A stretch of 25,134 bases of DNA from the NCBI GenBank assembly GCA_964426135.1, contig CAYRPN010000085.1:1-25134 (forward strand), given 5' to 3'. Numbering within the stretch: position 1 is the first letter of the stretch; each line of letters starts with the position of its first letter. Under the pieces are notes generated by a model, which saw only the letters and a program-made list of their open reading frames with translations, searched no databases and was not told the origin of the DNA. The translations under genes were made by a program, and so were the position numbers. Below, one piece after another: positions 7,562-15,251 of this stretch. Origin of the DNA: CAYRPN01 sp964426135 (GTDB taxonomy: Bacteria; Planctomycetota; Phycisphaerae; Phycisphaerales; Phycisphaeraceae).

Positions 7562-9229
7562 ATGCGTTTCACCGAGCAAATCGCGCACTACGTTCGCCGG
7601 CTGATCGCCAGCCCCACCGGCGAACTCACGCGCGCCCAGCGCACGCTGCGATTCTCCCTCGAACTCGGCTGGCACTGCGCCAAGGCGCTCAAGTACGACC
7701 GGGCCGGCGAAATGGCCGCCGCCCTCACCTATCGCACCATCTTCAGCCTCGTCCCCATGTTCGTCATGGCGCTGATCGTGTTCCGCGCCTTCGGCGGGCT
7801 GACCGACATCAAATCGTCGCTGCAGGAAAAGGTCTACGAGTATCTGCAGATTCGCGCCATTCGCACGCCCGACCAACCCGCGCCCGCCACGCAGAGCGGC
7901 GCGAACCATACGAACGGCAAGGTGGACGAGTCGAAGGTGAAAGCCGGCGAACTCGAAAGGATCATCGACGACAAGGGCAAGACGACCGTCGGCGCCGACG
8001 CGCCGGCGAAGACCGCCGAACTCTCGCAGCCTTCGCCGCCGGTTGACAAACCGGTCGCTCCCGTCGCACAAGGAGTTCCCGTCGCACCGGGCATCCCCGC
8101 CACCGAGATTCCGCTCGCCAAGGAAGAGGCGAAGGACGCCTACGTCGCCGCCGACAAGTTCCTCAGCGAAATCGAGCAGCGCGTCTCGACCCTGAACTTC
8201 CAGAGCATCGGCGCGGTGGGCCTGGTCTTGTTCCTGTGGGCGGGCATCGGGCTGGCGGTCACGCTGGAGGAAAGTTTCAACCGCATCTTCAACTGCCCCG
8301 TGGGTCGGCCCTGGCACCTGCGCGTGCCGCTCTATTGGGCGGTGATGACGCTGGGCCCCGTGCTGGTCTGGGCCAGCACATCCATGGCGGGCAAACTCGT
8401 CTCGCACATCGAATCCGTGTCCGTGTTCACCGTGCTGATCAAATGGGTCAGCGGGCTGGCCGCCCTCTTCGCGTCCTGGCTGCTGCTGTTCCTGCTCTAC
8501 AAGCTGCTGCCCAACGCCACGGTGCGGCTGAAGCCCGCGCTGGTCGGCTCCTTCATCGGCGCCTGCCTGTGGGAAATCGCCAAGTGGGCATTCAATCTCT
8601 ACGTCACCAAGGCGCTGCCCTACTCGGCGATCTACGGCACGCTCGCCCTGATGCCGCTGTTCCTGCTCTGGCTTTATCTCACGTGGCTGATCGTGCTCTT
8701 CGGGCTGGAGGTGACGTACACGCTGCAGGCGATGCGCGGGCGCAACTTCAAATACGCGAGCGGCGGCGCCGCATCCGCCGTCTACGCCGACCCGCAGTGG
8801 CTGCTGCCGATGATGGTGCACATCGGCCGGGCATTCCACGATGGAAAAACACTCGCGACACGCGACCTGGCGGATCGCCTGAATCTGTCGGCGTACCAGG
8901 TGAGCGAACTGCAGGGCAAACTCGCCGACGCCGGCATGCTCAGCCGGCTCACGCTCGAAAGCGACGGCGAAGGCCGCTACACGCCCGCCCGGCCGCTCGA
9001 CGCGATCCGCCTCGACAACCTGCTCACCCTCGCCGACGCACTGCGCATCGGCGACGCCGCCGCCCGGCAGTCGCCGGCGTGGGATGTGCTGCGGAAGCTC
9101 AGCGACGCCCAGCGGCAAGCCGTGGGCGAGCAGACCTTGGCGACGCTGGTGGAGGCGATGGTGCGAAAGGAAACAGCCGAAGCCGCCGCCGCGCCCGCCC
9201 CGCCGCTGCAGGTGGCGACCCGGGGCTGA
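7562..9229 (+). CDS. YihY/BrkB family inner-membrane protein
   Basis: This 555-residue protein carries the BrkB core: AGEMAAALTYRTIFSLVPMF (residues 48-67) in the first membrane helix, then helices at about 215-235, 256-275, 285-313, 325-345 and 352-385, with the ALPYSAIYGTLALMPLFLLW signature. Two features are unusual. A Pro/Ala-rich, probably extramembrane insert of about 110 residues (100-210) lies between the first and second helices. The C-terminal part after residue 400 has a winged-helix-like segment (RDLADRLNLSAYQVSELQGKLADAGML, about 434-460), as in BrkB proteins with a C-terminal regulatory domain. The molecular function of the family is unknown; older RNase BN naming is wrong. The ATG is preceded by a C-rich leader with no strong Shine-Dalgarno sequence. 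Confidence 0.88.
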   Translation: MRFTEQIAHYVRRLIASPTGELTRAQRTLRFSLELGWHCAKALKYDRAGEMAAALTYRTIFSLVPMFVMALIVFRAFGGLTDIKSSLQEKVYEYLQIRAIRTPDQPAPATQSGANHTNGKVDESKVKAGELERIIDDKGKTTVGADAPAKTAELSQPSPPVDKPVAPVAQGVPVAPGIPATEIPLAKEEAKDAYVAADKFLSEIEQRVSTLNFQSIGAVGLVLFLWAGIGLAVTLEESFNRIFNCPVGRPWHLRVPLYWAVMTLGPVLVWASTSMAGKLVSHIESVSVFTVLIKWVSGLAALFASWLLLFLLYKLLPNATVRLKPALVGSFIGACLWEIAKWAFNLYVTKALPYSAIYGTLALMPLFLLWLYLTWLIVLFGLEVTYTLQAMRGRNFKYASGGAASAVYADPQWLLPMMVHIGRAFHDGKTLATRDLADRLNLSAYQVSELQGKLADAGMLSRLTLESDGEGRYTPARPLDAIRLDNLLTLADALRIGDAAARQSPAWDVLRKLSDAQRQAVGEQTLATLVEAMVRKETAEAAAAPAPPLQVATRG

Positions 9230-9582
9230 TGGGAAAGTGGCCGGCCACCGACCCCCCGGGGTTCGATTTCGCACCTAAGTCTTTGCCAAACCAATCCTTA
9301 CCGTTTGACTGCCAAAAAGGTAGGACACTTTTCGGCCACTTTCGGCGGCCGGTGGTCGCCGGCGAACCCATGCGAAAACTTGTCAAAGAACAACGCGGCC
9401 CCAAGCGTGGGCCGTCGACAATGACTACCTTACATTGACCGATCGACGGGAAGGTTACGTGTTCGCTCGACTTCTCTGGCTCGATGGATTCTCACCACGG
9501 ATGACACGAATGAATCCGACCCACTGACGAGGCGGGCCACCTTCGCGGATGGACTCGGCCGACCTCCAGCGGCGATCATCTC
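9230..9582. other. Non-coding gap between YihY and the pseudopilin gene
   Basis: No supported gene lies in these 353 bp. Two GC hairpins are visible (cggcc/ggccg near 9332-9350, cggccc/gggccg near 9394-9412), but neither is followed by a T tract. At 9485-9516 there is a short degenerate stretch, ggattc...gaatcc, containing accacggatgacacgaatg, which looks like one decayed arm of a short-period repeat element. The flanking genes converge. Confidence 0.6.
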
Positions 9583-10335
9583 TCAGTCCCAATTGTGGTT
9601 GTACTTCCAGTGCGAATGCACGTAGTGCTTGCCCATGTCGAGATTGTCGAAATCGATCCACTGGACGTGTCCGTCGTAGTAGCAGTTGTTCACGCCATAG
9701 GGAATGAACATCTGCCTGCCCTCGTAGAGGTGCGCGCCCTCGGGCTTCATGGGATTGGGATGGTTGGCGTGAGTGAATTTCCACGGCCGCCACGGCGTCC
9801 ACGCGGTGACGTTGTGGCCGGCGCAGATGTCGGCCGCGATGATCCATTGATCGCTCGTCCCCTTGACCGTGCTGCGCGACTGCCGCAGCGGCACGCGCGT
9901 CCAGTCCAGGCCGTCGCGCGTGTCGCGGTTGGGGAAGTACGAGTAGCCCCAGAACGCGGCGCCGTTGGACTGATACTCACTGGTCATCGCGCCGGCCGGC
10001 GCGAAGCCGTCCGTGCAGAACGCCAGTTCCTGGACCAGGCCATAGCCTTCGAGCAGCCTGCGCGCCAGCGGCGCGTTGTACTGATACGATTCCAGCGGCG
10101 ACGCGCCGATGTCCGGCAGATTGCCGTTGTTCTGATCGGCGAAGGCGGTGCACATGACGCCCCACTGATAGAGTCGGGTGCCGCAGACGACGCGCTTCGT
10201 CGCCTCGCGCGATTTGCCCAGGGCCGGCAGCAGCAAAGAAATCAGCAGCGTGACGATGGAAATGACGACAAGGATTTCGACAAGCGTGAACGCCTTGGCG
10301 CGTGCGGCCCTGCGGATTGGCGAACGATCCGACAT
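9583..10335 (-). CDS. Pseudopilin-like protein with prepilin methylation signal and H-X9-DG end
   Basis: This is a 250-residue protein with a type IV prepilin leader: basic MSDRSPIRRAARAKA, then FTLVEILVVISIVTLLISLLLPALG, with Glu at +5 of the mature form. The residue before the cut is Ala15 rather than the usual Gly. The C-terminal half has the NNCYYDGHVQWIDFDNLD segment of planctomycete H-X9-DG proteins (DUF1559-like). Such single pseudopilins are very numerous in Planctomycetota; their targets are unknown, and no secretion-system genes are nearby. Expression is probably from the promoter at 10394-10365. Confidence 0.88.
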   Translation of the reverse strand: MSDRSPIRRAARAKAFTLVEILVVISIVTLLISLLLPALGKSREATKRVVCGTRLYQWGVMCTAFADQNNGNLPDIGASPLESYQYNAPLARRLLEGYGLVQELAFCTDGFAPAGAMTSEYQSNGAAFWGYSYFPNRDTRDGLDWTRVPLRQSRSTVKGTSDQWIIAADICAGHNVTAWTPWRPWKFTHANHPNPMKPEGAHLYEGRQMFIPYGVNNCYYDGHVQWIDFDNLDMGKHYVHSHWKYNHNWD

Positions 10336-10364
10336 GCATGACCCCGATGCGGGAACCCGAAAGC

Positions 10365-10394
10365 ATTATCATCTATTGGTGACAAGGGGGTCAA
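10365..10394 (-). promoter_or_regulatory. Sigma-70-like promoter for the pseudopilin gene
   Basis: Read on the minus strand, TTGACC (10394-10389) is followed after 18 bp by GATAAT (10370-10365). Both hexamers match the consensus at five of six positions. The start codon of the pseudopilin gene lies 29 bp further on, giving a short leader. Confidence 0.5.
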
Positions 10395-10673
10395 TGGCAT
10401 GACGCAAGAATGGAGGTGCGGCCAAGTGCCTTGCGGTTAACGGTCGGGCCGAGTCCGCGAGGCTCGGATAATCGCCAAGTCATATCAATCACGCAAATTG
10501 TTTCATTTCAAGGGACTGACTGCATATTTATCTGCGCCTACTGTTGGGCCCAGATCGGTAAATGGCGTTTGGTGACGAATAACGCCGATTTGCGTTGATG
10601 ACTCGGGCGCTGCCAGTTGACGATTCTCTCTCTGCTGCGGCACCCGTCGAGACCACGGTTTAGGAGTACTCCC
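10395..10673. other. Gap upstream of the tyrosine-recombinase-like gene
   Basis: No gene is supported here. The segment is visibly less GC-rich than its surroundings and contains two small hairpins: ccgag/ctcgg (10449-10467) and ggcgtt/aacgcc (around 10564-10586). At its end, TAGGAG (10661-10666) is a good ribosome binding site for the ATG at 10674. The drop in GC fits the border of an acquired segment that continues through the recombinase gene and the insertion sequence. No tRNA gene or direct-repeat attachment site was found. Confidence 0.5.
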
Positions 10674-12385
10674 ATGGCGCACAGGAAGCAGGCGGTATGC
10701 CACTACAAGGGTAGGTATTTTCGCACGATCGGCAAGGTTCTGCACCACGGCAAGGTCGGCCCGAAGAAGTTTCTCCTGGGAACGGACAAGGCGGCGGCGG
10801 AGGTTGCCAACCGCCGGCTGGAACAGCTCTGGGGCGAGGTCGTTCGGAATCACAAACAGCTTGTCGATTTCGAACGCCAGATGATCGCCGGGACGGGAAC
10901 GCAGTTCGGGGGACCGAGAACCGTATCACGGGCGAGACGCAGGTGGAAGCCAAGGGCTTTCTCGCGCGGGGGCCGCTGTGGAATGCGGAGAGCCTGGCGA
11001 TTGCCGAGTGTGTGCGACATGGCAAGCATGAGATTGCCGTGCATATGCGAACGATCAACCCGAATGAGGTCGAATACATCGAGCGGATCGACGAACTGCG
11101 GAACGATTATCAGGTGATCGCATTCGTACCGGCGTCGATGGCGGATTACCTCGCCGGTCAACAGGCGATGATGACCGGCGCGGAGCGAAGCCTGTCGGAT
11201 GCGCGGCAACAGGCGATTCATGCGGCGCGCATTGTTGGGGCGCCGATTCCAACGGATTCCAAGGGCGGCAACGGGCAGACGCTCTACAAGGCGCTGGATG
11301 CCTACGCTCAATGGGCGCGGGAGCATTACGTCCGCGATGGCGAGACGACCGATCACGGGCGCGCCACGGCCGAGGGCGTCATTCGGCTGAAGGACAGCCA
11401 CATCGACATACCGCCGGATCAGCTCAACTACGACGCGGTCGATCGCATGGCGAACTACTGGTGCCGCCGGCCCAAGGGACGCAAGACCGGCATGCCCATC
11501 GCGATCGACACGGTGCGGAATCATCTCAAGTACCTGCGGGCCTTTCTCCGCTGGCTGCACCGCACGGACCGGTTTGATTGGCGCGACACCAACGATGTCC
11601 GCGATGCAGCCAGGCGCAACGTCGACAAGTTCAAGACGGTGCAGGAACGCAAAGCGAAGGCGGCGGGCGTCGAGACGTGGACACTCGACGAATTGGTCGT
11701 CCTTTATCGACACGCCAGCGATCAGGAGCGGCTGTATCTGCTGATGGGTCTTAACGGCGGACTGGCGCAGTCGGAGTGCATGAACCTGCGGCGCGACGAA
11801 GTCAAGATGGACGCGACGCCGCCCATTGTCGACCACATCAGGCCGAAGACCGGCATTCGCGGCGCGTTCGCGCTGTGGCCTGCCACGCTTCGCGCGTTGC
11901 GGTGGCACTTGAAGCATCGCCGCGATCATCTGCCGGTGGCGATGACGACTTCCGCCGGCATTACACTCACCCGCAAGAGCCTGGCGAACGTGTGGGACCG
12001 ATTGCTCGACCGAGTGGCGGAGGATCATCCCGGCTTCCGCCGCCTGCCTTTCAAGTACCTGCGCAAGCCGTCGGCGCAGCTGATTAGCGATGTGGGCGAC
12101 GCCGATGGCGAGACCATTGCGATCTTCCACTGCCGGGGGAAGCGGACGGCTGACGATGATGAGGCAGATCTCTATTGCCGGCGACGCTTCCCCAAAGTGT
12201 TCGCGGCGAATCAGAAGGTGGGCGAGTATCTGAAGCCGATGTTCGATGCGACCCCGCAGGCGTTCGGCGGACCGACGGAGGCAGACGAGCGTCTTGCCGA
12301 TCAGGTCACGGACGGAACCGTATCCGGCTCAAAGACGGCGCGTACGCTCGATGGCGTTGATACGACGTTGGCCAAGGCGTCGTGA
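10674..12385 (+). pseudogene. Tyrosine-recombinase-like protein, reading frame broken once
   Basis: The first part (10674 to about 10910) reads MAHRKQAVCHYKGRYF...RQMIAGTGTQFGG with a good Shine-Dalgarno sequence. The second frame continues TENRITGETQVEAKGFLARG and runs to 12385. One more G in the G5 run at 10908-10912 would join them into a protein of about 570 residues. The C-terminal half matches a planctomycete integrase-like family: LYLLMGLNGGLAQSECMNLRRDEV, a KTG turn, LWPATLRAL, then KYLRKPSAQLI and a late Tyr (LYCRRRF). The first catalytic Arg (normally GLR.SE) appears as Ala in GLAQSE, and the HxxR box reads KYLR, so canonical recombinase activity is doubtful. It stands just upstream of the IS701-like element. 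The break could be real, a sequencing error, or -1 frameshifting. Confidence 0.75.
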
Positions 12386-12484
12386 GGAGCGCGTGCATGC
12401 GTTCATTCGGGCAATGCAATCATATGTAAACTATATTCACTAATACTACAACGCTACGAAAGCTCAAGAATTCCTACGCAGCCA

Positions 12485-12530
12485 GCCGAAGTGAGGTGGT
12501 GGCGGGTTTCGCCACCAGGAGACCTTCGGC
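12485..12530 (+). promoter_or_regulatory. Hairpin enclosing the transposase ribosome binding site
   Basis: An outer inverted repeat (gccgaag 12485-12491, cttcggc 12524-12530) abuts the ATG at 12531. Inside it lies a second perfect hairpin (ggtggcg 12498-12504, cgccacc 12510-12516). The Shine-Dalgarno sequence AGGAG (12517-12521) is in the enclosed region. In a transcript that enters from outside, this fold would hide the ribosome binding site. That is a known way for insertion sequences to stop read-through expression; for this element it is an inference. Confidence 0.55.
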
Positions 12531-12843
12531 ATGGATGCTGACACCATTCTTCGAGTCAAACCGGCATTGACCACCTTCCTGCATGAGTTCGACGACTGCT
12601 TCGGCCGCAGCCAGACGCGCGGTCATCTGGCCACTTACGTGCAAGGCCAGTTGAGCGATCTGCCGCGCAAGAGCGTCGAGCCGATGGCCGACGCCGCCGG
12701 CGTGCCGGAGCGGAACTTGCAACAGTTCCTGAGCCTGTTGCGCTGGGACGAATTGCTGATGCGCGACCGTTTGCAGCAGCGGGTGGCGCGGTGTCACGGC
12801 CACCCCCACAGCATCGGGATCATCGATGAGAGCGGCTATTACG

Positions 12844-13033
12844 AATGAGAGCACTATTTGTTGAACATCGCGCACGGCAGAAAGCAGCGGCGCCAACGGA
12901 TGGTTTGTGTTCAATGTTTACTGCTCCCGGTAGGAATGGCGGCACTATATGTTGAACATCAATGCGCCGGCGAATGGCTGGACCTTCGGAAACTCAGCGA
13001 CTGTTTATGTTCAAAGTATCGTACTCCCGGTAG
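12844..13033. repeat. 190-bp insertion of two related dyad units, flanked by TACG
   Basis: The insertion interrupts the transposase after codon 104 and is flanked by TACG (12840-12843 and 13034-13037). It consists of two diverged direct units, about 12843-12933 and 12934-13033. Each starts gaatg..(a/c)ggcactat-like, contains ttgaaca about 40-50 bp upstream of its complement tgttcaa (12861-12867 with 12908-12914; 12952-12958 with 13008-13014), and ends ctcccggtag. There is no coding capacity. It looks like a small non-autonomous element, perhaps a tandem dimer, mobilised by an enzyme that makes 4-bp duplications. Confidence 0.7.
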
Positions 13034-13416
13034 TACGTGAAGAAGGGCGACAAGACCGCCTGCGTGCAGCGCCAGCGCTGCGGCGCGGCGGGCAAGAAGG
13101 AGAACTGCGTGGTCAGCGTGCATCTGGGCTTCGCCACGCCGTCGCTTCACACCCTGCTCGACGGCGAACTGTTTCTTCCCGAACACACTTGGCACGAAGA
13201 TCGCGACCGCTGCCGGGAGGCGGGCGTTCCCGATCGCGTGGTGTATCGCACCAAACTGGCGATCGCGATGGAGCAGTACCGCCGCGCGGTGGCCAACGGG
13301 ATTCGCTTCCGCTGGATGACGTTCGACGAGTTCTATGGCCGCAGCGCGGCGTTTCTGCGGGAGTTCGACGCGGCGGGGCAGGACTACGTCGCCGAGGCGC
13401 CGACGAACTTTCACGT

Positions 13417-13666
13417 TCATCCGACGAATGCGTACCTGCCTTGTCAGAGCCGGAGTCTGTGACTCCGCTTCGCCGAGCCGGCTCAATGCCGGCGAGACGA
13501 AACTGGGCGCGGCGGGCGCACGTGCAACCGGGAATGCAGGGCGCGAATTCGATTTGAAGCGGCATTGAGCCGCTTCAAATCGACCGGAGTCACAGACTCC
13601 GGCTCTGTTCGATACTGCGTCGCGCCCGTTTCAACAGTTGTCATGTACGCATTCGCCGGATGAACC
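13417..13666. mobile_element. 250-bp palindromic element, copy 1, in the transposase gene
   Basis: It is flanked by a perfect 11-bp direct repeat, aactttcacgt (13406-13416 and 13667-13677). Terminal inverted repeats are tcatccgacgaatgcgtac on the left and the complement of tcatccggcgaatgcgtac on the right, followed by acc. Further in, cagagccggagtctgtgac is matched by its complement near 13590-13610. A 14-bp stem (cgatttgaagcggc with gccgcttcaaatcg, loop attga) lies around 13550-13582. Deleting the element and one flank restores the transposase reading NFHVWTQPP exactly. There is no open reading frame of note, so it must be moved by another element's transposase. Confidence 0.88.
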
Positions 13667-14518
13667 AACTTTCACGTGTGGACGCAGCCGCCGCAGGTGC
13701 TTCAGCGCCGGCACAACCGCGACATGCATCCAGGCCCCGCGGGCTCCGGGAGCCCCGGCCGGCCGCGCAAGTACCCGCGCTTGAAAGTCAAAAGCAATCC
13801 GAGCGTGACGGTCGAAAACGTCCTGCTCTATTCGCCCCTCATGCGCCAGGTGCCGTGGGCGAAGTACCGCGTCAAGGACGGCAGCAAGGGCCCGATAGTC
13901 TGGGAAGCCAAACACCTGCTGGTGTCCCTGAAAGACGAGAACGGCCTTCCCGTCGCAGGCGGCAGGCGGTATCACCTGCTGGTGGCCCGCAACGTGCTGA
14001 ATCCCGACGAAGTGAAATACTTCATCAGCAACGCCAGCGAAGACACCCCGGTGGAAACTTTGCTCCTGGTCGCTTTCAGCCGATGGAAAATCGAACGGAT
14101 GTTCGAGGACAGCAAGATGGAACTGGGGCTGGACCACTTCGAGGCCCGCAAGTACCAGGCCGTCAGCCGACACCTGCTGGTCAGTTGCGTCAGTCACCTG
14201 TTCCTGGCCGAGTTCCACCAGGAGCATCGGAAAAAAATCCGGGGCTGACGATCAACCAGGTGGCGAGGGTGGCGTCGAAGCTGGCGTCGCTGTGGCTGCG
14301 GGGTGGCCGTTGTTCGCGCCAGCATGCGGAAACGCTCGCCGCGCAATGCACGACAACCCAACAGCGCAACGCCCGCGCCGCCCGCAGCCATCGCAAACGA
14401 GTTCTCCGGGAATTGCACGACATTGGAATCACGTTGAAGAGCCTACCTTGGTGCCAATGGCCCGCGAGGTAGCGTTGTAGTACTAGACCGGAAGCGCGGC
14501 CGCCGTTACGAACGTCAT

Positions 14519-14653
14519 GGGCCAGAGGCATCATGACGTCACACATCCAGATTCTTCACTTCCAACGCGTGCTCCTCGATGTCTTTGCGCCGCGGCTCCA
14601 CTTCCTCGCCCATCAAGATGGAGAAGAGCTGCTCCGCTTCGCTCGCGGCGTCC
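14519..14653 (-). pseudogene. Second, diverged copy of the gyrB 3' end
   Basis: Read on the minus strand, this encodes DAASEAEQLFSILMGEE followed by VEPRRKDIEEHALEVKNLDV and a stop, the last 37 residues of GyrB with one change (Tyr to Asp). Against the intact gyrB end at 15252-15366 (offset 713 bp), nine codons differ and eight changes are synonymous, including AGC versus TCC for Ser. About 20 bp past the stop are also similar (ggcca...gcatcatga). No gyrB sequence precedes it; beyond about 14675 the sequence is unrelated. It is a gene fragment, probably left by integration or recombination at the gyrB 3' end. Confidence 0.9.
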
Positions 14654-14691
14654 CCAGGCGACGCCAGGTGACGCCACGCCGCGACGGGCTA

Positions 14692-15231
14692 TCAGGCCTG
14701 ATCGCGCACGGCCCGGGCGAGCTTGCGAAACTGAGCACGCATATCCTTGGCGATGCGCGGCGCGAACTGCCCGCCAAGCTTGTGGCGGCGGATCAGGGCG
14801 ATGACGTCGGCGAGGTCCTGTGCCCGCAGCACGTTCTCGCTGCCGCTGCGCAGCTTGATTGAGATGAGATCCGCCAGAGAGATCGTGCGGATTCCGTCGA
14901 TCTCCACGCGGCGCTTGGGCGGGTGAACCACAAACGCGGGCGTCACGAGCTGCACCGGAATGCCTTCGCGCTCAAATTGCTTCTCCACCCGGTTGTAGAC
15001 GAACCCGGCCGCCTCAAGGGCCGCGGCGAGTTCTTTCGTCTGCGTGGTGTAGACATCCACGTCCAGCGTCGTCCGCACATGTCCGTGCAGCACGACAGCA
15101 ACGCCTCCGATGACGGCTGCATCGATCCCAGTTCGCGCGATGATCGCGGAAACCTCGCGCGCCGCGTCAAGGATGGGTGAATCGCCCGTCAAAATCGCAA
15201 GTCCCGCGAGTTGGTGTCGGTCGAGCAGCAT
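14692..15231 (-). CDS. Nucleotidyltransferase-fold protein (AbiEii/DUF6036-like)
   Basis: This is a 179-residue protein. The core motif VIGGVAVVLHGHVRTTLDVDVYT (residues 40-62) shows the paired Gly (G42 G43), R53 and the two metal-binding Asp (D57, D59) of the polymerase-beta-like nucleotidyltransferase fold. SLADLISIKL (118-127) and RAQDLADVIAL (136-146) are the usual later helices of MNT/AbiEii-like proteins. The substrate is unknown; relatives include toxin-antitoxin nucleotidyltransferases and stand-alone proteins. It starts 20 bp after the gyrB stop on the same strand and could be read from the gyrB transcript. No Shine-Dalgarno sequence and no partner gene are visible. It lies exactly between the intact gyrB end and the second gyrB 3' copy, so it is probably acquired. 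Confidence 0.82.
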   Translation of the reverse strand: MLLDRHQLAGLAILTGDSPILDAAREVSAIIARTGIDAAVIGGVAVVLHGHVRTTLDVDVYTTQTKELAAALEAAGFVYNRVEKQFEREGIPVQLVTPAFVVHPPKRRVEIDGIRTISLADLISIKLRSGSENVLRAQDLADVIALIRRHKLGGQFAPRIAKDMRAQFRKLARAVRDQA

Positions 15232-15251
15232 AGGCCACGAGCATCATAGCC

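Larger units (their letters stand above)
12531..14472 (+). pseudogene. IS701-family transposase, interrupted three times
   Basis: The N-terminal part (12531-12843) ends in HSIGIIDESGYY, the first catalytic Asp region. It continues at 13038 as VKKGDKTACVQRQRCGA with GELFLPE and RFRWMTFDEFYG (second Asp), up to VAEAPTNFHV at 13416. After the 250-bp element it resumes as WTQPPQVLQRR and runs through FSRWKIERMFEDSKMELGLDHFE, which has the catalytic Glu. A missing A in the A7 run near 14231-14237 then ends that frame early (stop at 14248); the shifted frame gives NPGLTINQVARVASKLASLW to the natural stop at 14472. Restored length is about 495 residues. With two insertions and a frameshift the gene is not functional, unless the last break is a sequencing error. 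Confidence 0.88.
12444..14482 (+). mobile_element. IS701-like insertion sequence carrying two nested insertions
   Basis: The ends are a perfect 14-bp terminal inverted repeat (tactacaacgctac at 12444-12457 and its complement at 14469-14482). The 4 bp outside are CTAA on the left and CTAG on the right, a target duplication with one change; 4 bp is normal for the IS701 family. The single gene is a DDE transposase. Removing the 190-bp insertion (with one TACG) and the 250-bp element (with one 11-bp repeat) leaves roughly 1.58 kb, a normal size for such an element. The element is therefore old enough to have been hit twice. Confidence 0.85.

Noticed and set aside
7520..9274. An open frame of 584 codons on the minus strand opposite the YihY gene
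   Set aside because: It has low-complexity composition, no motif, and overlaps a well-supported membrane protein gene.
13417..13666. The 250-bp element considered as a CRISPR remnant or tRNA-like RNA gene
   Set aside because: It has long terminal inverted repeats, target duplications and no cloverleaf; it behaves as an inserted element.
14692..15231. The nucleotidyltransferase gene as half of a toxin-antitoxin pair
   Set aside because: No small partner gene (HEPN-like or AbiEi-like) is adjacent; neighbours are gyrB and the gyrB fragment.
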